Shown here: positions 35,757 to 46,780 of the stretch, piece after piece
How the letters are laid out: every line of letters starts with the position of its first letter
How positions within the stretch are numbered: the stretch's first letter is position 1
Assembly: GCA_033557835.1 (NCBI GenBank)
Contig: JAWQRO010000244.1
Location: 1 to 46,780, forward strand
Source: Helochares maculicollis
Lineage: Eukaryota > Arthropoda > Insecta > Coleoptera > Hydrophilidae
Length of the DNA: 46,780 nt
Direction: 5' to 3'
The notes under the pieces: generated by a model
What the model was told of the DNA's origin: nothing
The model's input: the letters and a program-made list of their open reading frames with translations, nothing else
The model's database searches: none
Position numbers and translations under genes: made by a program

Positions 35757-37167
35757 GTGCGGCCGCAGAGATATTTTTTCTGGACCATTAATAATGGATT
35801 TGAAGTAAATCGCAGGATTGTGTTTATGATGCGTCTTTTAGATGTTGCTAGGGAGGACATCAACATATTTTGCAATATAATGGACATTTGTAATGCTACG
35901 AGTGAAAGTTTCTACGGTGCCGTTATCTCTCTTATATACACCGCTATACAACCATCATGTTAAGGTTTTTGTGTAAACGCTGCCAATGAAGAAAAAGCTG
36001 AAAACAAAAAGCATGAGCGGCCAATCTTAAATTTGAAAGTTTCTTGGGACAATATATGAAAAGAGCGGCGTTTCAAGTCGTTGTGTGGGATCACAGCCCT
36101 TATTTAATATTACTGTGGTAAAGATATTGATTTAGTCATTAAAAGTAGTTACTCGACATCTAATGGTCGTTGGAAAGATAAAAGGAATACTGAAGAGTAT
36201 CGTGAATGATTTAAAGAGCATGAATCCAATTGCCAACAAAACCATAAAGGCTCTTCTTGCGCTATGTAAGTCGAATCTGTAAAGCTTTCACGATCTGAAG
36301 AATTATTTGGCGTCAAATACGAAAACTATATTGGGGATGGGGATTCAAAAACCTCCAAAGAAAATCTAGATTTAAATCTGTATGGGACGATTTACAAGTT
36401 GTCTAAAGCGAATGCATCGGCCACGTTCAGAAGAGGATGGGTACTCGACTCCGAAAAACTAAAACAGAAAATCACCTGGGAGGAAGAGGTAAGCTCGCGG
36501 AAGCTTTAATTAATTATCTTTATATTTCGGATTGGCTATTCGAAGAACCGTGAACAGCGTGAAAGACATGAAAGATGCTATTATGGCCACATACAACATA
36601 TGGGTGCCACAGAATACGAACCACGTCACGAGTACTGTCCGTCTGGTGCCTATAGTTGGTGCAAAGGGGGCAAAGCTGACACTTTAGGGGAAAACCCTAA
36701 AGAGATTAAGCATTCTAGTCTATTACATCCTGATATTCAAACTCATATCAAGCCGAAGTTTGAAGATTTATTTCGAGATGATTCACTCGAAAAATGTTGC
36801 GGTGGTCACACGCAGAATAAAAATGAGAATTTCAACTCTACTATCTGGCAAGTCTGTCCAAAACATCTGAACTCTGGATTAAAGATTATAGAAATTACTG
36901 ACTTTATATGCACTGGACTATTCAATGATTGAAACACATATATCTTATGAGTGATGAACTTATTAGAGATAGTTATTAGTCGCCAATGCATGTCCTACAA
37001 AGACAAAATCGATGACCAAAGAATGAGTCGAGAAAATCGCCGCAGCCTTTTGAAGATCAAAAAATCTTATAAAGCACGTCAACAAGAGTTTATGAAGAAA
37101 AACAACTACTACTAACGCACCGAAGAAGTTCTGTGTGACCCTGGAATCGCTGATTAGTTCGTAAGTT
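35757..37167 (+). pseudogene. Degraded Mutator-like transposase gene
   Basis: This is the C-terminal two-thirds or so of a Mutator-like transposase of the kind common in insect genomes. In order, across several frames: GFEVNRRIVFMMRLL and FCNIMDICNATSESFYGAV (35,810-35,920); a degraded VSWDNI-KERRFKSLCGITALI block (about 36,040-36,110); DLVIKSSYS (about 36,130); a cysteine-containing stretch ending HKGSSCAM; FGVKYENYIGDGDSK (about 36,310-36,350); RMGTRLRK; SVKDMKDAIMATYNI; EYCPSGAYSWCKGG; and GGHTQNKNENFNSTIWQVCPK (about 36,800-36,860). The tail ends EEVLCDPGIAD (about 37,115-37,157). At least five in-frame stops and several frameshifts (for example near 36,600) interrupt it. The acidic YIGDGDSK and the TQN-NE-FN motif are the recognisable family marks. 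No terminal inverted repeats were found. Confidence 0.75.
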
Positions 37168-37169
37168 GC

Positions 37170-40100
37170 TGTAATCGTATAGTTTCTGTGTGTCAAAACT
37201 TTTTGTTCTGATATTGATTCAACTAGAAGATAAATGATTTATTAACAGGCTCAAATCAAAATTTTTTTATTTTAGTTTGCTGTAACAGGAGCTAAAAATT
37301 CCGCCGATTGATGTCTTTTACCGCGAAGGTCTCAGAAGATTAGTTACTAAGACGGTCATTTTTAATAAAAATAATAGTAGTGACCTGATTCTTTTATGTC
37401 AATATATAATGAATAAACGTACTGAATTTAAAAATGATTTATTTATTCTTTACTTTTTAACTAAGCCTTTCGAAAACGGTCAAATTTCAGGCGTTTATAC
37501 GTATCGACCCCCTTAAATGATGAATATTTTCATTAAATATATAATCAGTGTAATAAAAATAGCTTTGGAATATTTGAGGTTTTTAAAAATAATGCGTGTT
37601 AAAAAACTTTATATTCAAAAATACAAATATTTAAATATGGTGAGTAGGTAGGTGTAGATAATATTTTAACACTACAAAGTTTGATGAGTTGAAATAATAG
37701 AAAATAACTGCATTTTGTTCATACTAATGTATAAAACTAATTTTGCTCTAATGAGCCGCAAATGTACAAGCCTATGTTTGTAAAGTTTTAATATGAACTA
37801 ATTTTAACACTCATGGGTATGAGAATGTCACATGATAAGTACAAACTGAGTAGCTTAATGCTATTAAGCGCATTAATAGTTTAAAATTAATTTTGAAATG
37901 CTCCTTGACAAGTTAGCGCACAAGCAGTTATTATTCGTAATGTTAGAAAATTAAAATTGCCTTCTCGTCATATTTTTCTTTAATTTTATACTAATTTAAG
38001 GCACAGAATCCTATTCCTAGGATCAATTACTAAAGAATGAGCGATGTATAAAATGAAAACAATTTCCTGTCGAAGCAAGTTTTTATAACCCCAAGTTAAT
38101 CATTTATTCCCTGCTGATTTCTAGTTAGCATGGTTTAATATTAAAATTTACTCTGAGAAATTGTGCTAAGTAGCGCATTATATTTTCAGTAATTTATTTC
38201 TTGTAGAACCATATTGACAATTAAACAAAACACCACTTTTATGGAATTTATGAGAAGCGTTAAACTCCATTGATACTTTTCGTGCTCTCTATATTTTAGT
38301 ATTTTAGACTTTTTTAGTAAACAACAATTTCTACAATATAAGTCCGTTGATGGAGATACACAAAAGTCGGTTTTAAATGTATACAAATATTCTATTATAA
38401 TATTATAATTTTCGTTTAAAGCCAAATATTCAGAAAAAAAATGTGTTTGTAAAAACATTTAATTTAATGAGCTCGAGCTATAAAGCAAATATTGTAGCTG
38501 AATAACGCCTATGCTTTAAAGAACAAACCTGCTTAATTACGAAAACAGTAATGTAGAAGTTGCTTAAATGATTTTTGATGAGCAATTACTGATAATAAGT
38601 GACATCAATGAGAGTTTGTTTTTGGATTTCATACACAAAATATAACATCATCTAAAAAAACGCAGAACTAAATTCTTATATTCTCCCCTTTTATTTTTTA
38701 TTTTAAATAGTTTATCTCATAGCACCAACAAGAACATAAAGCAAAAAAACGCGAGAGCTAATGACTATGATTATAGCTTCACCAGTAACCATTCTGGGGT
38801 TAAAAATGAAGCGAAATTAAAAAAAAAACAGTTTACCCTAACATATTGTCTAAACAGCAAGATTTTAGCAAATGAAATTGTGAATAATAAGAATAGCTTT
38901 TCTAATTGGTCTACAGAAATAATTTGTTAGAAATTGGAGTCGATTAGGTTTTAGTGCAATGTGGTACATTGACTTTAAATGAATCAATGTTCATGGAAAC
39001 TTTCTGTCAGCTTTAGTGCATTCTAAGCCCCAGAGGAACAAGCAACTGCAACTTATATGCTATAAGTCTATTCCGTTAGATATTCCATTTCAACAGCTGA
39101 AAGCTTATCCAGTGCCGTAAGTAGAAGATCTAAGACATGTTTTCACTCAATTAGTTTATTAATCTCAGATGGTCTTCCATCAATTCTATAATTAATGGAG
39201 ATATGCAAATCCAATCAGCCAAGGCATTCGTACCTTTGATTGGATTTCCGGTGTTGTAGTTTAGGTAATCGCTGCTACATCTACATGCGAATGCACTCCA
39301 ATTCTATCGCAGCTTCTCGGTTTTATTACCAAAACAAATGGAAATCAGAATCAATTTTGATTACATCTAAATAAACTAAGGTGATTAAAGCTGGGCTCTT
39401 GACATCGATTTAATTAATTAATTAAATTAAATTTCAGCGCCGACATTGCAAACTATAAATTGCATCCAGTATATACTTAAGTACTAAAAGTTCCAAGGCG
39501 TATAAGAATTGTATGCATCCTGTTTTTTTAGTAGGAAGTTGATCATGAATGGTTTCAGTGCATTACTATATAAAAGGATTCTAAAAATTAAGATTCGCTA
39601 CTTAATATTCGAATAAGCTGTTAAGAGCACCGGCTTGAAGTCCTAAACAAAAAGGTTTTGTTTTATACAGAATGTACTTGGCATTTTCTCCTTAAAAAAA
39701 TGAATGGGAGAAGCTCAGCGTTTTGAAAAGGGAGACGTGTTTTTTGTTCGACATGTACAGAGCGTAGGCTCGCGTACGATATATTCAATTTAAGCTGTTA
39801 AAATATAATCCGAGGCGAAAGAAGCTATAAAGAGACCCGACAAGCAAAGCCTAATCAAATTTCAATTTGCTGACGTTTAGGGTTGGAAATTTTTACTGCG
39901 TGATTTCTTTTTAATGTAGGCTACAACCTCTGCTACGCTTGAGAGACGTCTGTTCTTTGACGGCGCAAGCAATTGCCAGTGTGAATTTCAAAGAGGAATA
40001 AAAAAGTTATTGCTAAAATTAATGTAATACATAATTGAATCTTGATAAAAATAGAGTGAAAGAATTTAACAGGTTGTGCTGTAAAGCAAAGCGTAATGAA

Positions 40101-40990
40101 TATAATCAGCAATTTTGAACAAGCCTCAGTAATTAACCTAAATGAGAAATAATTGGTCGCCGGTGGAAATACATGGGTAATTATTCTAGAACATCTAAAT
40201 TCAATGAAACCGCATTTGTATGAACTTTAACCAGTAAATGGCTAGTAACATCGTAAAATTGATTTGTTTCCCTGGCGGTGCAACAGTATTTTGCAAAATC
40301 AAAATTAGTGACCGTTATATTATTAAATGAGCGTTTTGTAACCATAAATTTTTTATTGCCAAGTGCAGGAAATTATTTACTCGGAAGGGTTATTGACCCA
40401 ATTGTATATTATTTCATTTGGCGCACTCTGCACCCATACAAATTAATTAGCGGCATGTTCCTCGATAAAAAACGATGCACCAAAATGTCATCTGATCAGG
40501 TCAGAACTAATCTGATCAGGACAAATTTAATGATATTTTGCGATTGAAGTTATCACATATAATTACATGCACGTCCACAATTTTTAATAATCTGTATTTA
40601 TTTTTTTACATATTTTTATTTGCTATAGTTTTAGGTTTATTTATGTGAAAGTGGATTGCGAAAATGCCCCTTAGATCCAAAGTTACGGTAGAAAATGTGA
40701 CTGATGAATAAAGTAGGGTCGATTCCTAAGGATTCTGAAATTGAAAGTTAGTTATCTTTGAGAGTTATAAGTGTACAGTTTGTGTGTTTTATTTGATATT
40801 CGTTAATTATTCAAACGTCGCTGTATAAATAATAAAGGAAATAAGAGTGAATGATCTTCACGCCCTGAAAAAAAGCTTCCTCAAGAGCCAGACAATATGG
40901 AGGGCGAGACTAACACTAGCATTTTTATTGTCGATCTGTCGAAGAAAGTTGATGTGGTTGGTAAAGAGCAAAAGCTGAAGGTAGATTAGA
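37170..40990. other. Gene-free stretch between the two Mutator-like remnants
   Basis: No supportable gene is seen. Local features are a 20-bp AT palindrome at 39,408-39,427 and a pair of exact TCTGATCAGG direct repeats near 40,490 and 40,511. The 90-codon frames at 38186-38458 and 40278-40547 lack recognisable domains. Confidence 0.45.
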
Positions 40991-40991
40991 T

Positions 40992-41221
40992 GAATACAAG
41001 CAGAAAGCTGCCTCCCTTAAAATTTTACTTGGGGCAATAAAACACATTTACGGGTCCTTCTTTCAACAAGGTTTAGATGGATTTACACAAAACGTTAACG
41101 AATGTCTAAATTCTAAAATTTGGATGATTGCAGTGAAATGTAGTCCGGATAGTTGAAAAATAGTAAAAATACCTACCAACGCTGCAATGTGTACTTTTAA
41201 TACTGAGACTGCGAGTATTTG
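40992..41221 (+). pseudogene. Second Mutator-like transposase fragment
   Basis: One continuous frame reads AIKHIYGSFFQQ, GLDGFTQNVNECLNSKIW and MIAVKCSPDS, then a TGA, then KIVKIPTNAAMCTFNTE. This matches, position for position, the part of the larger remnant that reads HIKPKFEDLF, GGHTQNKNENFNSTIW, QVCPKHLNSGLKIIEI. The shared G-TQN-NE-N--IW pattern is the family mark. The two differ at many residues, so they come from different element copies or very old insertions. Neighbouring sequence (about 40,860-40,990) may hold further eroded parts but is not clear. Confidence 0.55.
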
Positions 41222-41229
41222 AAGATGGA

Positions 41230-44200
41230 AAGGTTAGTTGGAATAACAATTGTATTTGAGGGGTGCCAGTATTATCTTAAAAATGCAAAATTTCAAAACA
41301 TGCTTAAGTTAAAAAATCCCACTCGGCAAACTATAACTATAACTTTCTCTTACAAAGTTTTTTTAAATTTTTGTAGTTCGGTCAATATTTATTAGAGATT
41401 TGATGCAGACCGTTGAGTAACTTGTTTTTCTTAGTGTAGATTACGTGAAATTTTATAAAATACGTTTTGTATAAACAAAATGAAATAATTACTTATATAA
41501 AGCTTAAATGCCAATAAATAAAGTGCACTATTTATTTTATAAATTTCTATTAATATTTCTGTTAAAATATTATTCTATTAGTGCATTTTTAGCGCTGCTA
41601 GATGTATGTAAAACCTTAAAAATGGTTATGTGTGTACAAGATATTATTAGTTTAACAAAGGATATCATTTAATTTATTGCTAGAAAATAACGAGGGCGGT
41701 AAATTTTACAAAGGATGTATAAATCTAGAGCCAGGTCTTTCTGTTTGATTTATTAGTTTGTTCAGTAAAAAGGCAGCGCCACCCCATTAATTTTCTAGCT
41801 GTAACTTGTAATTAAGTTATTGAAGGAAGCAAAACTGCGACTCGCCTTTTAATGAGTTCGATATTGGCTCAAATTACCTAGAAGTAACGTTATTAGTACG
41901 CGTGCGGTCTACTTGAATATTTTATCAGATTTCTGATTCAGTATTTCAGGTTTTGCTCGTGTTTTCCATCGATTTTCATCTGTACGTGCTTGCCTTTCTC
42001 ACATTTCTTATAGACACACAAAATTCGTTAACAATGGATAAGTGATATGAATGTATCTACGACACATTGTTATTATTTGAAAACACAGTGTTACAGAAAA
42101 TCTAAAACTGCAAATTAGAAACATCACCTCTCGGCTGTTAAAAGACCTTAATAATCATCGTCAGCTCAGCAAACTCAGCAGTTCACCTGGAGTGTGCAAA
42201 ACACGAATCCAATTTTAGAGCGTGGAAAATGTCAACCGGAAATAAATTTTCTACCAAATAATATTTTTAGTACATTAACTGCTATTACGTAGGGGCACCC
42301 CAGCTTCGCTTCTCGAACTTGTTAGTTGATAAAATAAACCTTAAAGGAGATGCACGGTCAAAGCGCACGAATTTCGCGTTCACATCTAGTCGTGAGGCGC
42401 TTTGAGAAGCCGGGCGTTAATTTAAAGCTTTAGTATTTCAACTAGCTGCGTATGCAGCAAACTAGAGTTTATAAAGACAGATGCTGATGGGTTTTATCCA
42501 ATTTTGGAACATAAATAAAGTCACGTAAGAGATGCCTTCGGCTGTCTGTGCTTTGGGCATCTTCATGTTTTTATCCACTGGCTGTATAGCCCCCTTTCCA
42601 CTGATGTTTATCCGTAGATATGGAAGGGTGAGAAGCATTAATGAAATATAACCAATGCGTGCCGATGAGAAGTCCTGAATGCTTAGCGTGTATTTGGGAG
42701 ATTTTATCAATTACTGTTACTGTGAGTAACATTTTTATCGTTATTTTTTAGCATTGTCCCTTTTCACTAGCTAATCATATGATATCTGACTTAAAAAATT
42801 AATTGCAAGCATTAAATTAAGAAAACTATGTTTTGCAATAGCTTAGCTTAGATTAGATGTAATATTCATTGGTATTTTCTTCGATTATGGCAAGCAAACA
42901 GTCTATTAAAAAATCAATATTAAAAGAAGATAATGATATTTAAAACACGAGGTGGCCAAAACGTACAGAACATGGAACTAATCAATGTTTTTTCTTTAAA
43001 AACAAGTCCCTCTCAGCAATTTCTAGAGGCAGCTTCGCAGATACCAATAGTATAAAAGGCAATTAATTATAATTGATTCATTAATTCATTACCGACAACA
43101 AAGACCTGCTGTTTACGAGCTGGAAATTTCTAATTTATCGGAACTTAGCTTGTTAAAATAAGAACAACACCGAAAAGTTGTCCAGCGTATAAAAACCATT
43201 ATTAAAGAGTTTTCTATAGTGTCATTATAAAATAAGAACTCAAACTAAAAAACAATAGCGGATCTTGTTAAAAAATACTTGTATGATGAGTGTTCCTTTT
43301 ACGAGAATCCTGAAGAGTAAAATTTGTAAAACTTCACTCCTTTAATAAGCGCAAAATACGTAAACTATGAGAGGGTGCTCTCACTCCTGAAAGGACTTGA
43401 ATAGTTCTCTGGCTGCTTCTGAACTCGTGTTGAGTGTTAAGACCCAATTTCTACATTCCGACTCCAAATTATAGAAAGTAGAGCTACCTTCAACCGATAC
43501 TTTCAGTAATTTACTTTCCTTGTCAGACAAGGTAAATCCATTAAGGAATAGGATTTCTCATTATCATAACTTTATTAATCGTATTAATGGAGATTTAAAC
43601 TTTACACTAAGACAGTATGCCACAGCACTTTAAACTAACATTAAATTTCAAGAAAATACGTTAAAATCATGGCTTAGAACGCTTATAGAAATGTGTGCTA
43701 ATACCTTTATTTATTTAAAAATGGAACATTTATAGCAGTAAATATTTTATGAAAAGCTGCAAAGTTATGAACAAAAAGCTCAAGTAGAATACGAATAAGA
43801 TATATTAAAACCTTGGAACTCGTATTGATCTTCATGTCAGAAAAATGTGTGTTCTACTAGATTCTCTTATATACAATACGCTTAGATGAACTGTTTAGAA
43901 ACTACGATTGAACTGATAACACCTACTGACATGAATGATGTAATTGTCTGTCACAAATAAAGATAGTATAAACGTTTTCGATCAAGTCAAGATGTAGTTT
44001 TATACAAAGTGAATTCTTTTATACAACGTTAAAACTAGATTAATACTAAACGAACAAAGGGAAATTTCATGATGATGACATTTATGATGCAAGCAGCGAA
44101 TTCGGAAAACATTTGCGAAATTAAAATGAGAGCTAACTGCTTTATATCGAATCATAGTAACTAATAACGGTATAGTCTGACAATACTGAAATCTTTTACG

Positions 44201-46780
44201 ACTGCTCTCATTGCAGTTTTTCGGTTTTTTGTTCATTTTCATCCCATTGATGCTTTTTGGAGATATAGGAATTAATTGAATTCAGCAAACATTATTATTA
44301 TTCGCTCAGGGCAATACTAAGGTTTAAGGAATGAACAGAAATAAGGTAAGAAAAGCAACTACTACAAGCTTACAGATATAATCAGCGCATTAACCAGAAA
44401 TTCCTTTAGCTGCACTTTTGATGCACTTGAAATTTGTGGATTTCTTGCTTTTTAAAGTTAGCTATCTACAATAACAGCTGATCGAAATTTTCTTGAAGAA
44501 AGTAATAGTTAACTTTAAGGATGTTCTCTATGTTTTACTACTATTACTATCATTCAAAGAAAAGTAAACAATGAAAAACGATGTATAAGACTCTCATAGT
44601 AAATTGCTAATAGTTATTACTTTTAAATTAACTAAACATTTGATTAAGCAAAGCACAAGTTTCAAGCGTAATTAATATAGAACGTATGTAGAAATAATTT
44701 TCTTTTCCACGTTTTTAAAATAACTTAATGTTATAAATTTTAATTTAGGCCAGAGTTTTTGAGGTAACCAAAGGCAACGGTAATTAACCATTATTTTTTA
44801 TGATTTCAATGAAAATAACTAATTATTGTAGTTTCTGCTTAAATATAAATGAAAAAAATTAACTTTGCTGAAACACCCATCTCGTACTAGAAAACATAAA
44901 ATTAATGAAATGGCGCAGTATTTTAACACCAAAGAAGATTTTTAATCGATATCATACCTTTCAAAGGAGTCCATATTAGGTAGAAGTAATTTTGCTGATT
45001 AGAGCAGTATTGTTTCTGAGCTCAGTAAGCCCATAAAATTACCAATAAAAGTACTTTTTAACATATGTAAACCAAAGAAAATGCTATCTTGTAAAAAGTA
45101 CTTTGACCATCTCTGCAAAATATCATAATGATGTTGTAAATAAGCCTACCTAATATTAATCGCCTAGTTTAAAAGCTCATTATTTTCTAAATTCCCAATG
45201 TGAATTGAACGACAACATAAACATGGCGCTTGACAATCTGAAGAACCATTTTGTTTACAATTAGTAGATAGTATGGTAATATATGCAATTAAAGAGGATG
45301 TGGTTAATAAGTGGCAAAGCTGTGATTAAATAATTACTGTTGTTTCAAGGATATTCGACATTTTTAAAAGTACGACATATTATATTTAAATTAAAATTAT
45401 TTAAAGTTTTGTTTTGATATCATTAATATATTGAGGCTTTACAATAGGGACGCATAAATCGTTGCTTACTTGAGAGTCAGTACAAGTAATGTAGATTATG
45501 AACTAAAACTAAAATCTAAGCTTCTATATTCTGCTATTCTGCTATATTCGTACGTACTAAATCTAAGCACAATAAAATACAAGAAAAAGTTACTTTGAGA
45601 GTAAGTGTTTTTGATCTATGAATAAATTATATATCATTTGAAAATATAATTGAACTATTTAAAATACGCAAATTTACTTTGTTATAGAGATTGATCAATC
45701 TTTGAGACTAATATGGGATAAAACATATTTTCCAAAGTATTAAGATCACGTCGTTTATTCTTATGCCAAAGCAAATATTTAGAAGGAACAAATTTTCAAT
45801 TAAAAGTAAACAACTCTAGTGGAAAAATCTCTGGGGCATTTTAACTTACCTCTACTGAAAATAAAGAGTACGTTTTAATTGAGGTTGAAGACATTGCCAT
45901 TTTAAGGAAGATTTCACCCAACTTTTTGTAGTTTTTCAAGAAAGGAATGCAACCAGAAAAGTAGATTACAAAAGAAAGCACAAATAATTAGTATTTTAGC
46001 TTAATTTCAGGCGCAGGAATAAATTAAGAAACATTAACATTAAAGTCTATAGCGAACAAGATTGTGTAGATGCAGGACTCCATATTTGTTAATAAACGGT
46101 AACATAGATATACAAAGATTCAATTTTATTTTCTACCGGAACATTTTAGAATCTAATGTACAAAAAAATATTTGCTCTGTTATGCATTAAGCGGAGGTTT
46201 TATTTGCCATACTTTGCATAGTTTAGAAGCTTATGAGAATTTTAAGCGACAAGCTGCAGTATCATTATTTCCTTTACTTTATAGGTCTCTTGATTGTTAA
46301 AGCAATCCGAAATCAGATTGTGCCACCGGTTTTATGTTTGCCGAGCTCCATTTAGGTTTATATTTATAGGAAAGCAAAATGACCTACATTTTCATTTTTC
46401 AAAAGTTCACAAACATCAATACATTTTATTCTTCTCTAGCTAGCTTACAATGGAAATTCTACATTGAATGGAATCCACTATTAAGCAGCAGCTGCTTTGC
46501 GTTTTCTTTGAAGATTTTATTTGTATTCAATATCTAAATGTTGGCAAGCGCCAAACCATCATAACCATTTATTGTTCCGATTATTATTTTGTACATCATA
46601 CTAAATCTTTCGAAAAATAGGACTTCAAACGAATAGCATTTGTAAAAGTGCCCCCCAAATCAAGTTTCCGTTAAATAGTAAGCTTGCGATTCATATTTAT
46701 ATTTATTGTTTATAGCTTATTAATGCTATTATAAAATTGTTCGGTTTGCATAATAGTACAAAAATGGTTCCTCTATATAT
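41230..46780. other. Gene-free AT-rich right end
   Basis: I see no gene, RNA gene or mobile element I can support. An 82-codon minus-strand frame at 42462-42710 lies in a slightly GC-richer patch (about 42,290-42,710) but matches nothing I know. The rest contains only short chance frames. Confidence 0.45.

Noticed and set aside
42290..42710. Imperfect inverted repeat (GCTTCTCGAA against GCTTCTCAAAG) and an 82-codon minus-strand frame
   Set aside because: The stem is about nine bases with a mismatch and no target duplication; the frame matches no family, so neither a transposon nor a gene is supported.
1..46780. tRNA, rRNA or CRISPR array
   Set aside because: No cloverleaf with a GGTTCRA-type loop, no ribosomal RNA sequence and no regularly spaced short repeats were noticed when reading both strands; a covariance-model scan was not possible here.

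Overview
This window looks like insect nuclear DNA, possibly beetle (low confidence). It is AT-rich, its genes are split by very short GT-AG introns, and it carries decayed Tc1/mariner and Mutator-like DNA transposons. I found no bacterial operon structure, CRISPR array, tRNA or rRNA.

The clearest content is a tandem array on the minus strand between about 7.2 and 21.0 kb. It holds three intact genes and one pseudogene of a divergent solute carrier family 15 (POT/PTR2, peptide-transporter-like) clade. The intact genes encode 637, 635 and 637 residues. Each has two exons joined by a 52-59 bp phase-1 intron at the same codon. The pseudogene (15.5-16.8 kb) lost its 5' half and is joined directly to a truncated mariner transposase (16.77-17.21 kb). 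The copies keep the POT fold signature (GALLAD after the second membrane segment, YTQAP in the C-terminal half, 12 predicted membrane segments and a large cysteine-rich lumenal loop). They appear to lack the charged residues that couple protons in classical PepT proteins. Short blocks upstream of the intact genes and downstream of two copies are also shared, as expected from serial tandem duplication.

Elsewhere there are several mobile-element remains: an internally deleted, TA-flanked inverted-repeat element with a transposase tail (14.55-15.08 kb); a nearly full-length but broken DD34D mariner (29.26-30.53 kb); a degraded Mutator-like transposase gene (35.76-37.17 kb); and a second, shorter Mutator-like fragment (40.99-41.22 kb).

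A diverged tandem repeat with a unit near 240 bp lies at about 24.0-25.7 kb. Its units resemble each other when translated on the minus strand, and I do not recognise it. Two candidate coding exons on the minus strand (34,045-34,179 and 32,606-32,797) are bounded by splice-like sites of matching phase and may belong to one unrecognised gene. A short CpG-rich block at 23.4-23.66 kb could be a promoter or first exon.

The remaining sequence (1-7.2 kb, 21.1-23.4 kb, 25.7-29.2 kb, 30.5-32.6 kb, 37.2-40.9 kb and 41.2-46.8 kb) shows only short, AT-rich chance reading frames and reads as intergenic or intronic DNA.
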